This document shows positions 21,501-30,599 of a stretch of DNA of 64,000 bases, in pieces (the first letter of the stretch is position 1; every line of letters begins with the position of its first letter). A program made the translations under genes and the position numbers. Below the pieces are notes generated by a model. That model worked only from the letters and a program-made list of their open reading frames with translations. It had not been told where the DNA came from and ran no database searches. The stretch comes from Lumbricus rubellus (Eukaryota; Annelida; Clitellata; Crassiclitellata; Lumbricidae): assembly GCA_945859605.1 (NCBI GenBank), contig OX243822.1, forward strand, positions 20,038,399-20,102,398. The letters run 5' to 3'.

Positions 21501-23176
21501 ACGAGTCTGTATTTGGTGGACACTTGGGAGAAGAGAAGACACGAGAAAGAATCAAGATGTCCTTCGTATGGCCAAAGATGCGTCGAGATGTGGTGAGGTT
21601 CTGTAAATCATGTGTCAAGTGTCAGCTGAAAGCACGAAGTTTGGTGATGGATCGAGTACTGATAAGACCACATGATAATGTTCTTATCGTGGAAGAGGAC
21701 GATGAATTTGGATCAGTGGTAGAGATACCATTGAAAGAAGATCATTCAGAGACGAAACAGAAATCACTTCAGCTGGATGATGAACAAATTGGACATTTAA
21801 CGAGTGAACAACGGAAACAGTTACTGGATGTACTGAATCGTTACGCAGACAGATTTTCGGACAAACCTGGACTGTGTACGCTAGTAGAACACGAGGTAGT
21901 GTTGAAACCGGACTTTCGAGAGAAGAAGTTCATGGCATATCGCATACCACTATTATACCGCGCAAAAGTGGAAAAACAAATACAAGAGATGCTGAAAGAA
22001 AACATCATTCAACCGTCATCAAGCAGAATGGCAAGTCCACTTGTCATTGTCAAGAAGAAGGATGATTCTTTGAGACTAGCTTGTGATTACAGGTACATTA
22101 ATTCCTTTACTGAAAATTGTCGCTATCCTATGCCGATCGTCAATGATGTCTTGAGCAAAGTCGGGAAATCCAAGTTTATTTCCGTCTTGGACTGTCGCAG
22201 CGCATACTGGACTTGTCCTGTGAAGGAGAGCGATCGATGGAAAACCGCTTTTGTTACACACAATGGACTGTACGAGTTTACACGTGTACCATTCGGCATG
22301 ATTAACTCTGGACGGACTTTTGTAAAAGCGATTAACATGATTTTGCAACCGATTAATGAATTTACTGAACCGTATGTGGATGACATTGCAGTACATTCTG
22401 ATGATTGGAACAGTCATTTGAGACATTTAAAATTGTTTTTGAAACAAATAAGATTGCATAATGTGACATTGAACTTGAAGAAATGTGTGTTTGGTAAGAG
22501 TGAGGTGAAATTCATCGGTCACCTCATAGGATCAGGGAAAAAGATGATGAATCCAGACAGGATAGAAAGTTTGATTAATTTGAAGAACCCTGAAACGAAG
22601 AAGCAAGTGAAGCAAGTGTTAGGATTTTTTGGATTTTACAGACAGTTTATTTGTAATTTTGCAGAAATTGCTAAGCCATTAACTGATCTAACTATCAAAA
22701 AAGGACCTGAGAATATTGTTTGGACTGATGCACATCAGAAATCCTTTGATTCACTTAAGGAGATTGTCTTATCAAATGTGATTTTATATATGTTTGAGGT
22801 TGGTAAACCATTTAATTTGTATTGTGATAGCAGCGATTTTGCTGTGGGAGCTGTGTTGTCACAAGTGGACAACGAAGGGATAGAACGTCCCGTTTCATTT
22901 ATCAGTCAGAAACTGACAGATACCCAGAGGAGATGGGCGACGATTGAGAAGGAAGCCTATGCAATCATATGGGCTTTAAACAAATTGAAAGAAATTGTTA
23001 TTGGTTCTAAGATTAATGTGTTTACAGATCACAATCCTTTAGTTTATTTGACTGAATCAATGTCGAAATCTGCTAAGTTAGTCAGATGGTCTTTATCATT
23101 ACAAAATTTTGACATTCTGTTGAACTATAAGAAAGGAAAGCTGAATGTAGTAGCTGACTGTTTATCTAGATTGTAG
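18566..23176 (+). CDS. Gag-Pol polyprotein, Gmr1-like, apparently without integrase core (1536 aa)
   Basis: A single uninterrupted frame. The ATG sits in a favourable context (AAGATGG) 86 nt after the LTR. Residues about 90-310 are a Glu/Arg/Gln/Lys coiled coil, about 320-490 a Gypsy Gag core, and 591-604 a CCHC knuckle (CHNCQSDTHLIKNC). Then comes an aspartic protease box DSG at 714-716. About 835-900 is very acidic. An integrase HHCC zinc head follows at about 960-1025 (His979, His986, Cys1016, Cys1019). RT spans about 1105-1340, with the first catalytic Asp near 1209 and YVDD at 1270-1273. RNase H spans about 1395-1510 (Asp1421, Glu around 1461-1463). After the zinc head only about 30 residues (including MDRVLIRPHD) precede an acidic EEDDEFG linker and RT, where a DDE core of about 150 residues should stand. 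The core seems deleted in frame. Gag and Pol are fused with no frameshift signal. Confidence 0.93.
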   Translation: MEKLTEQKQAAIKKMASERIVKLLIEAGLDAEEVGQMSREHLMRSLAEVWAKDAEEEGAVGGAEEKPIEKPPAPMSMEALMQFMMMREEQRRQEDKERRQKEEEKEEQRRQEEKERKQEEKEKEEQRKQEEKERIERADRLRQQEIDMQKQQFQIQLEQMGLDRDESERRRTELMIEYERARKSDEEIRRQQIEEKRSREEEKEKMRLQELVRAEEIRQEEFQAEKDNLEKAEREREEQMQLEQKKLAIKEAQLQEMTIEKEERRKQLELLQQKIEQEELRRIEDQNRLKKRDEDDRRSREESEQNRLRESETMVSKIKKIGDAMKHVLPKMPYDMMEVPLYFETVENAFNSFAVEKQYWVKLLLPLMTPKARTVLNRVSLDELDNYDVVREHLLKEFKLTAREYRSRFAEAKKTVEETYTMFTARLKNLLNYYVRSRRVGKDYEKLFDLLVADKLKECLPPGPLQFVLAKEGTECLEASNVADLADIHVNNRIGVMFQEKPKYDAWGNNPKQTKWNSTAKETGSQAKGSDVKKDNYSGKQWWQENKQTKWDRQAYNRTPPFGRSKEGNASYSPYRKWENNEQRGFVKKRCHNCQSDTHLIKNCQAPGATNLRNKFSRSAENLRVNQIQVMNAPYDLEEHDDRETEVKAVMKCTPQFTTPSEVIRTTPIAEIGRETLSKNDCQRMKKIVLQHVTVEIRGNNDSGQPVQVRALIDSGTEIPVINEELLKGAIVEEIGRVHLQCVAGEPIPAKLVKIDVRMSDPTVGEDQKDRKINIAPYLTLVCASISAELCKENPEKFLLHPEIIAELKEIPPVSVLQGEVQAHVTTRAQSRRTEIEDEEEEQLNESLLDDDTESEDEHSIQEEEGITSENNENEEEMAACERNDSEDSGSDVEMDTSMRELFTENTNDERQLEDAKKFEEQQRNDESLKSWWKIAEDKGSEFSVVNGLMYKKHQMLDQLVYQLVLPKERRIQVMELAHESVFGGHLGEEKTRERIKMSFVWPKMRRDVVRFCKSCVKCQLKARSLVMDRVLIRPHDNVLIVEEDDEFGSVVEIPLKEDHSETKQKSLQLDDEQIGHLTSEQRKQLLDVLNRYADRFSDKPGLCTLVEHEVVLKPDFREKKFMAYRIPLLYRAKVEKQIQEMLKENIIQPSSSRMASPLVIVKKKDDSLRLACDYRYINSFTENCRYPMPIVNDVLSKVGKSKFISVLDCRSAYWTCPVKESDRWKTAFVTHNGLYEFTRVPFGMINSGRTFVKAINMILQPINEFTEPYVDDIAVHSDDWNSHLRHLKLFLKQIRLHNVTLNLKKCVFGKSEVKFIGHLIGSGKKMMNPDRIESLINLKNPETKKQVKQVLGFFGFYRQFICNFAEIAKPLTDLTIKKGPENIVWTDAHQKSFDSLKEIVLSNVILYMFEVGKPFNLYCDSSDFAVGAVLSQVDNEGIERPVSFISQKLTDTQRRWATIEKEAYAIIWALNKLKEIVIGSKINVFTDHNPLVYLTESMSKSAKLVRWSLSLQNFDILLNYKKGKLNVVADCLSRL

Positions 23177-23270
23177 TGTAAGATATTTTATGATGCATTT
23201 AGTGTAAGAATTATTGGTATTGTATAATTAATGGACGTTCGCTAATTTTTAAAGATAATTAGCTCTCTTT

Positions 23271-23287
23271 AAAAGAAAGGAAAGAGG
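23271..23287 (+). promoter_or_regulatory. polypurine tract of the LTR element
   Basis: Seventeen consecutive purines, five bases before the 3' LTR repeat begins. Position and composition fit the plus-strand primer for reverse transcription. Confidence 0.7.
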
Positions 23288-23292
23288 TAATT

Positions 23293-23765
23293 TAAGCGTA
23301 TTTTATGTAGGCCTAGTACAGCGGCCGGTCGGTCGCGTGTACGCCAGCGACGAAACGGGCCAAAGTGCACAGGTGCGTTTAGGCGCGGGTTTTTGAGACG
23401 ACTGTCTGGCCGATTGTCTGAACCACTGTCTGGAAGACGGCGGATTGAGAGAAGGAATGAGTCACGAGTTTAGGCTGTGATAACTGTAGTAGTAGTTGAT
23501 TAGTTGTCGTAGAGAAGAGACGTTGTTGCTATGATAATGCAAGGATAGACATTATCGTGTTGTTTGCTGCTGTTACGTTTTATGTTGAAGTTGATGATAA
23601 TATACTTTGGAAAACCTATTATCGTTGTCGTTGAAGTAGAATAAGGAATTACTGTAGAACTTTACCTAGACAGTAGATTCGAATCAGTTAAATCAGTAGG
23701 GGTAGGTTTAGGCCACTGAGGAAATATAGAAGCTACCGAAGAGACTGGTGAGGTCAACGCTCGGA
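23293..23765 (+). repeat. 3' LTR of Gypsy-type retrotransposon
   Basis: Same length as the 5' LTR (473 bp) and about 99.6% identical by eye. It shares the end CAACGCTCGGA. Confidence 0.95.
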
Positions 23766-24337
23766 TATAAGGAGTGGATTGACACATATTATTTCCGATA
23801 AGGTCATTTTAACCCAGTCACCGATTCACCCGATAGAAGATGCATGCTTACTGCCTTAGGCCTACTAAATGGCGCCACAGAAGTCCGTCGATTTCTACAC
23901 TTTTTCATATTGGGGTTTTTCCCATTACGTCTGCATCACATGTTGCTGTTTGAATCTGTTTGTTTTGTCACTTGCAATCTAAACCTATAAAATAGAAACG
24001 TATGATTTTATGAAACTATGTTTGTGGACAAAAATCGTCTGATCCACGCGACCGATTGTTCCCAAAATTTTACAAAAGTATTTCTTAGCACCCGATTAGA
24101 AAACGTAGGGGGTTCTCGATTAAATAAATCTAACCTTTTCCCGATATCTGAACATTTTAAATTTTGGCCATAGTAAACGCAGCATTTTGTTATCGCCCAT
24201 GGACTTCGATATTTAGTTCCAGAACGAAATCATAGATTTGTGACGTCATAACTTATTCGCTGAAGGCCTATATTTTATATAGCGCGTGGTTTCGCAAAAT
24301 ATTTCTTTTGCGCAAGCGCTGATGAACGGTGTATCGG
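23766..24337. other. anonymous sequence
   Basis: AT-rich, with several CCCGAT words reminiscent of the array at 13.3 kb. No gene or terminal repeat supported. Confidence 0.4.
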
Positions 24338-24449
24338 AATTTATGACAAAATAATGGCAATAGATACCGATATATAATTAATCCTACCGTGTCGTACGTA
24401 GGCTATCTGGATATTGTTTAGGGTGGAACGGGTTTATGCAAAATAACAA

Positions 24450-24737
24450 AAAATTCACCGGCAAACGCCGTTCACCCCGGAGGGGTGGCGAAACCGCCCC
24501 GCAGGGGCAGGTGGGAAATGAGTTGGAACGAAAAGCCTAGGGGTGCGAACCAGACCCGCAGGGGCGGTTGGGAGCTGGTTAAGTGAGAAAAAATGTAAAT
24601 TTCACGTGCATCGCCGTGCACCCCATGCAGGGCCCGATGGAAGAATGCGGGGTGAGAAGGTCGGAACGGGAGCGGCGTCAGGCGTGGCGGGAGGACGAAA
24701 ATCTAAATTTCCCGAGCAAAGCCGGGTAATCAGCTAG
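24450..24737 (+). mobile_element. Helitron-like 3' end fragment
   Basis: Ends CCCGAGCAAAGCCGGG-TAATCAGCTAG followed by T. This is a short GC hairpin about ten bases before a CTAG end, as in Helitron 3' termini, which insert 5' of a T. Related hairpin modules (TTCACCGGCAAACGCCG; TTCACGTGCATCGCCGTG) stand upstream. No Rep/helicase coding sequence, and the 5' TC end is not identified. Confidence 0.55.
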
Positions 24738-25043
24738 TGGCTTATAATTTATGTTTTTAATCGGTCGTAGACCGAAGCTGCATTAACCACATGTTATCTC
24801 ATCGCGTTGTTAGGCTATAGCCTATATATACTGTAACGCTAATAATTATACTCATGGTCAAAAAGGGTCACATTATGAACGAATCAAAGTGAAGGAAGAA
24901 AACAGTACTGTATCCTGAGTTATACTTCTGAATCACAATGTTCCGGTATTCAGTGGGAGATTTAATAATAGGATTAATTAAATTTAATTAAGTCAACCGT
25001 TTTCACATTGGACTACGCCACGTAGGCCTATATATATATATAC
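24738..25043. other. spacer inside the inverted repeat
   Basis: AT-rich, no feature apart from TAGGCCTA at about 25,023 and a short TA run. Confidence 0.4.
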
Positions 25044-26329
25044 CGTTTGCCGGTGAATTTTTTTTATTTTGCATAAACCCGTTCCACCCTAAACAATATC
25101 CAGATAGCCTACGTACGACACGGTAGGATTAATTATATATCGGTATCTATTGCCATTATTTTGTCATAAATTATTCATTATATATATATATATATATACA
25201 GGCCCGCCGAGAGGGGGGGACAGGGGGGCAAATGCCCAGGGGCCCGGGAGCTTCAAGGGGGCCCAGGCAAAAATGATCATAATTTTTTTTATTAATGCTT
25301 AATTATTATTATTCTATTATTTTTATTATTTCTGTTATTTTTGTTATTAATATTATATATGTATTATTATTATTCCTAATAAGATTATTATTATCGTAGC
25401 CTATAAAAATAAATTGTCATTTCGCCTATAACGCACCCAAAAAAAACAATCTTGTACGAAAGCGCGTCACTTGAAAGTCTACTCATTATAAATCTTGGAC
25501 AAATAAGATTATTTGCGGCGTAGCCTACATGTATATAGTTCGGAAGTTTATTCCACTCAGACCGTATCAGCGCAATATTTTTCATAAATTTATTGCGGGC
25601 CCAACCTATAATCACATAGGCCTAATAGGCCTTCAATTCAGCTTCAAAGCTTACGATTGTTGCCGTTTTGTACGTAGCCTAACATTACTGTCTCATAACT
25701 AAGTTTGTATTGCCCGTTTTCAATCATAAACTGCATAAAGTAAGCAAATTCAAATTACAAATTTCTTTTGTAACGATGAAATATAGACACAAATTTGGAG
25801 CCCAAAAACAAAAAGAAAAAGCTAATAGGTCTATGAACGTTTGCCAAGAAGACGGTATATAGTCGCACGTAAATCCGGATTCTCAAAATAGGGCAAGTCA
25901 GAGCCTATCACTTCTACCTCGGTTGATTCTAGTGAATTAAACGTAGGCCTACCTGATGAACATAACAGAATGTATGAAAATAATTTTTGTGATATTACAC
26001 CGTGATTAAAAAAAAACTAAGCCAAATTGTTTTGCATATATCTCTAATACCTGAAAACATATCATGCTAACATTTTCCAAATATTTAGAGAATTGGACCA
26101 AGAATTTGATTCCAAAATTTCATGAGATAAAGTTGAACGGCTAAAAAGATATGAATATTTAAACTTCATATGCCGAAATTGCAGCTTACAAGCAATTTTC
26201 TGTCAGATTCAATAAAATGTTTCCTTATTATATCTAATGCCTGATGATTAATCAATCAAACATTTTCCATATATGTAGAGAATTGAACTAGCAATATGAC
26301 CCTACAGTATGGTTTGATTTTTAATTAAA

Positions 26330-27192
26330 CAACATGCTCAAAATGTCCTCCTTCTGCTTGCACGCAAGCCTGGAAGCGCTGGCGCCATGCATTGGGCAAA
26401 AGCATCGTCGATTATCCTTATCCAGGCCATCCAACACTTCCAACAAGCGTTGCTTCAGATCGTTTATATCAGTGGTGGCCAACCTGCGGCACGCGTGCCA
26501 CTTGTGGCACGCCGGCCTATGATGAGTGGCACGGAGGGCCATGGAATGTTTGAAAAATATTTTGCTAGATCTGCTAGTTTACAATGTTATCTCTTAGGGC
26601 AGACTTAGGTGAATCTCAGGCACCTCTGTATTGTAACTCCGTAGCTGCAGTGACCCCTGACCAGGGAAAGGTTAATTAACTGCTGACGGACGCAGCACAG
26701 GCGCTCGAAGTGGGGGGGGGGGGCAGGCTCATCACTGTCAGTTGGCTGGTGGTCAAAGTCCATACTCCACAGCATCCATTCAGAGATAAGAAATTGAGTT
26801 TAAGCCCAGGATCAAACAAAGGAAGAGATTCCTGTTGGTTATGTCTTTAGCAATGCTACAGTCGTGGTGCATGTAAATGATTAACATTGAACTTCACTTC
26901 AGTGAGTTACAGGGAAACTCTAATGAAAACTACCGGCCTAGGTAAGCTATCAAGACTAATTTTAGAGAAAGAACCTTTTAGGCAGAACAGTCATTGTTTG
27001 CCATAGCAAGTGATGAATTGATAATGATAGTCAAACTTATACGAATTAAGTCTGACATCAGCATGAAAGAAAACTCATTCTGATGGCGAGTAAAGTCTTC
27101 TTCAAGTTTTGTAAGGTTCAAAATCTGAGCAATAATAATGTCTAACATTGCAGCCATGGACACACCTGTGATGAGACCGAATACAAAATTTT

Positions 27193-27238
<46 letters not shown>

Positions 27239-27760
27239 CATGGAGGACCATGGAATTTATATATATATTATATAGTTACTTTATGCAAGTGCAAGTTTTA
27301 AATTGTAACAGGTTACAATTCCTTTCGTCAGGTATAAAATTATCATGTATAGTGGCACGCGAACGGTACGGGCGATAGTTTGTGGCACACTGAGTACAAA
27401 AGGTTGGCCACCACTGGTTTATATCATGGATTGTTGTCTGCTAGACTCGGCCTTGCATCATGCATGCTCCACACTTTATAGTCGACATGATTCAAATCTG
27501 GGTTGTTCGGAGGCCATAATGTGGGAGAAACGAAGTCTGGCGTCTCGCTTGTCAGCATTTCGATGGTTTCCTTGGCTCTGTGGGCTGGCACTGTTCTGTT
27601 GAAAAAGAAAACAGCCTTCTGTGGAAATAGATTTCTGATAACAGATGGAGGATGTTGTGACAGCAGAACATTGCGATAATATACTCCGTTAATTTTACTC
27701 CAGGATCCCTGAAGACCAAAATTGGGAACTATCAAGCATTGAAACCGCAACGAACACCAT
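26330..27760 (-). pseudogene. mariner-type transposase C-terminal remnant (copy B), interrupted
   Basis: Minus-strand homology at 27,417-27,760 (TVPAHRAKETIEML, then WPPNNPDLNHVDYKVW) continues at 26,330-26,470 (DINDLKQRLLEV and the CKQKEDILSML end) after the inserted hAT. The usual catalytic Asp before xAPAHRA is Arg, as in the other copies, and Pro of NPVDY is His here. The N-terminal two thirds are absent. Not functional. Confidence 0.85.
26470..27416. mobile_element. hAT element nested in mariner copy B (947 bp)
   Basis: Terminal inverted repeats CAGTGGTGGCCAACCT and AGGTTGGCCACCACTG. The duplication GTTTATAT (26462-26469 and 27417-27424) is perfect and lies inside the transposase remnant. 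Subterminal GTGGCAC words recur at both ends. It contains a (TA)n run at about 27,198-27,236. No transposase ORF. Confidence 0.95.
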
Positions 27761-28261
27761 AACAGACATGCTGAAAACTGACATTTCTGGAGATGAAGTT
27801 TAAATATTCATACCTTTCCATCCGTTTAACTTTATGACATGATATTTTGGAATCCTATTCGTGGTCCAATTCTCAAAATATCTGAAAATTTTCAGCATGA
27901 TTAATTATCAGACATTGGAGATATAAGAAAAACAGTTTGGCTTACTTTTTTTTATTGAATCTGACAAAAAATTGCTTGTAAACAGCAATTTCGGCATACG
28001 AAGTTTAAATATTCATATATTTTTATCCGTTAAACTCTATCTCATGAAATTTTGGAATCATATTCTTGGTCCAATTCTCTAAATATTTGGAAAATATTAG
28101 CGTGATATGTTATCAGGCATTAGAGATATAAGAAAAACAATTTGGCTTAGTTTTTTTTAATCACGGTGTAGAATCCTAATCCCAAAAGATGACATTATAA
28201 AATAAAACTTACGAAAATATTGGCATTTTATAAGCTTAAACTGATAAGACTTGGTTGTGCT

Positions 28262-28335
28262 GTTGGTACTCTGCCATTAGGACGTGTTTCTGTTGCGGAA
28301 GCTGAAGGATCTTTCAGCAAGCTCAAGTAAATTAA
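28262..28335 (+). pseudogene. hAT transposase dimerisation-region remnant
   Basis: Plus-strand translation includes TLPLGRVSVAEAEGSFSKLK then a stop. This resembles the C-terminal hAT dimerisation motif usually written as a PVTVASAERSFSKLK-like pattern. It lies in the right part of the outer hAT and indicates which superfamily that element came from. Confidence 0.6.
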
Positions 28336-28737
28336 AAGTAGACCTAGACCTATCTGTTATGAAGTAAGACAGACTGAATGACCCTGCAACTCCGGAGCAA
28401 TCGAATATGATCCTGCAAAATCATTAAACTAGAATACTAGGAAATTATAAGCGATTTGCCCCATGGCGGTTAAATCCAGAAAAGTTGCATTTTTCATGAT
28501 TTAGGTCCTACAAAAAAGTTGAAATTTTAATTTATTAATAATATTATCAAGAACTGATTAAAAATCATAATAGCCTATGGGCTTGTATATTAGGCTATCG
28601 CACATGCGTAGGCCTATATAGGCCTGCCCACACTCTTCTTATTTCTATTTTTAAAATAGCCTAAAGATAGTTTAGGGCCCGTGACTACCCTGCCCAGGGG
28701 CCCGGAATTTCTGTCGGCGGGCCTGTATATATATATA

Positions 28738-29140
28738 TATATAATGAATAAATTATCTTCACTTAAACCATTCTCCGTTTCTTAGTCGGCACAACGTTTG
28801 GTCTCAACCTTCATATAGGCCTATGCCTGTCAAACTGCCTGTCTGCCCGCCTGCCTGCCTGACTGCCTGCATGTGTATGATTCCTATTCTCACAGCAACT
28901 TAGAATGCCTGGTCGAAAACAGTGACCAAACTTTGAAGTCGTTTTTCTCGATTTCGCCAAATCTATGATAGAGCATTCTAATTCTATGGCGGCGCCATGG
29001 CGGAAGGCTGGCAATGAACTTGAAACCTTGGTCAATTGAACAGACCCAGTATCTCGATTGACAAACATACTAACTGGTCGCAAGTCGCAACTGGCTGGCT
29101 GACTTTTACATTTGTCGAACTATGCATTGGGCTGGCATCG
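28738..29140. other. anonymous sequence with CCTG-rich stretch
   Basis: CTGCCTGTCTGCC words at about 28,828-28,872. No gene supported. Confidence 0.4.
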
Positions 29141-29144
29141 CTCT

Positions 29145-29256
29145 GGACTGGTCTTGATTTGGACTGGTCTTGATTTGGACTGGTCTTGATTTGGACTGGT
29201 CTTGATTTGGACTGGTCTTGATTTGGACTGGTCTTGATTTGGGATGGTCTTACTTT
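29145..29256. repeat. 16-bp tandem array, about 7 copies
   Basis: Unit GGACTGGTCTTGATTT repeated head to tail from 29145, with the last copy diverged (GGGATGGTCTTACTTT). Confidence 0.93.
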
Positions 29257-30187
29257 TGGCTGGCCGCTTGGCTGCAGCCCTCATTCCTGTTGTCGCTATA
29301 TTATTGTTATTCTTGCTAATTGTGTCAATGTGTCATGGATATTGCTTTTTGTAATAATTATTATTTTCATCGATGCTACTAATTAATTTTTTGGCTGTTA
29401 GCACTATTGCAGTGTTGCAGGTGTTTCAATATTACGCTTCCCGTTGTTGGTTCTGCTGTGTTTATTCGATTCGCTGATGTTTATGTTTAGCACATTTTAT
29501 TATATTGTGATGTGTTGTTTGTAATTCTGTGCTGAAGAGTTTACTGTAGACTTCGTTTCGTCGACCGATGATGACGATGATGACTCGAAATCGCGATCTT
29601 CGTTCGCTGAATGCACAAAAGAGATGGCTCCACTGGCTATGGCTATATGGCTCTGGCTATGGTTATAATGGCTATGGCTAGATATGCAAAGAGGATCGTT
29701 AGCAATCGTTGCCATAGCAGCAGGGCAGGGCTTAGCAACGTAGCTCTCTGTCCATCGGGGGCGGAGGGAGGGGGTGAGGATGCGACGACGATATCTCGCC
29801 AGGGTTCATCGATGCGGACGATGTTGCCCCCTCAGCTGCTGATGCTGCTGCTGGGGCAGTTACGACGACGACGACGACGTACTTTATTACACCTCATGCA
29901 CGCACACACAAACACACACCGTCACAAACACACGCAAATATATACCGGCACGCCGCCAACAGGAGATGAGAGAGAGAGACAGACGTATGCGCGCTCGCAC
30001 ACACGTCTGTCCGTCCGTCTGTCCGTCCTTTCGTCCGTCCCCCTCATAGATGCCTATTTGGCAGCCTACAGCGCTGCTGCTGCACTGCCAATAACTGGAG
30101 ATATAATACAAGAAAAATTGCACATTCAACCGTTGCCATTTCATTCGTTGCCGACCTGCGCGTCATCAACCATTCGACCCACCCACC
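29257..30187. other. anonymous sequence, GC-rich and repetitive towards its end
   Basis: Contains GGCTATGG repeats (29,630-29,685), an ACG run near 29,862-29,880 and CA-rich stretches. A 214-codon plus-strand ORF (29611-30255) crosses these low-complexity tracts and runs into the next transposon, so I do not regard it as a gene. Confidence 0.45.
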
Positions 30188-30195
30188 CCTGCTGC

Positions 30196-30555
30196 CATGG
30201 GCGTCCGCAAGGGGGCGCAAGTGCGCCCCCCTGGATTTTGCGCATATTTGCATAATAAATTTAGAATAATTAGTTATGATTATTGCAAAGTAATTTTCAA
30301 TGTGGTTATCGGTTGAACCTATGTCCTATTATAACTTTCTTTGGACGCATAACGTATAGGCTACGTACAAAATTCTCTCGCGGTAATATTGAAATTCATA
30401 CTGTGACCCCAATACGGCAAAAATGCACTCATTCGTGTCGCTTAATAGACAAGTACATGTAATTGGTATCGTGTTCCCGTTAAGAGCGGTCCTTGTGTTG
30501 TTTCAGGCGATCACTGCGAGATAACAGCTAGGTCCAGCTGGTGAAACGCGATTAG

Positions 30556-30599
<44 letters not shown>

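Larger units (their letters stand above)
18007..23765 (+). mobile_element. complete LTR retrotransposon, Gmr1-like Ty3/Gypsy (5.76 kb)
   Basis: Two 473-bp LTRs flank a single long ORF. A purine-rich tract AAAAGAAAGGAAAGAGG (23271-23287) lies just upstream of the 3' LTR and can serve as the plus-strand primer. I could not recognise the tRNA primer-binding site in the 86-nt leader. The near-identity of the LTRs points to a recent insertion. Domain order inside is Gag, protease, integrase zinc head, RT, RNase H. This is the order known from Gmr1-type Ty3/Gypsy elements and not the usual RT-RH-IN order. Confidence 0.95.
24338..25172. repeat. inverted repeat, about 129-bp arms, around Helitron-like modules
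   Basis: Arm 24338-24467 is almost the exact reverse complement of 25044-25172. It reads through ATGGCAATAGATACCGATAT, the CTACGTACGACACGG block and CGGGTTTATGCAAAATAA, with one indel in the A/T run. The spacer is about 575 bp and contains GC-rich hairpin modules and a Helitron-like 3' end. Confidence 0.9.
25998..28168 (-). mobile_element. mariner-type deletion derivative, copy B, split by a hAT
   Basis: Starts CACCGTGATTAAAA and ends TTTTAATCACGGTG between TA dinucleotides. Removing the nested hAT and its duplication leaves about 1216 bp, matching copy A (1214 bp). It carries the same long inverted arms with GTTTTTCATATATCTC-type words and a transposase C-terminus on the minus strand. Confidence 0.92.
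25199..28725 (+). mobile_element. hAT element, outer level of a three-level nest
   Basis: Terminal inverted repeats CAGGCCCGCCGA and TCGGCGGGCCTG. Subterminal GCCCAGGGGCCCGG occurs near both ends. TATATATA stands on both sides (25191-25198 and 28726-28733), compatible with an 8-bp duplication but inside a TA run and therefore weak. The element's own sequence (25199-25995 and 28171-28725) is about 1.35 kb. The rest is an inserted mariner-type copy. Confidence 0.85.

Noticed and set aside
29611..30255. 214-codon ORF as a host gene
   Set aside because: Crosses GGCTATGG, ACG and CA repeats and runs into the hAT end at 30,196. No conserved motif.
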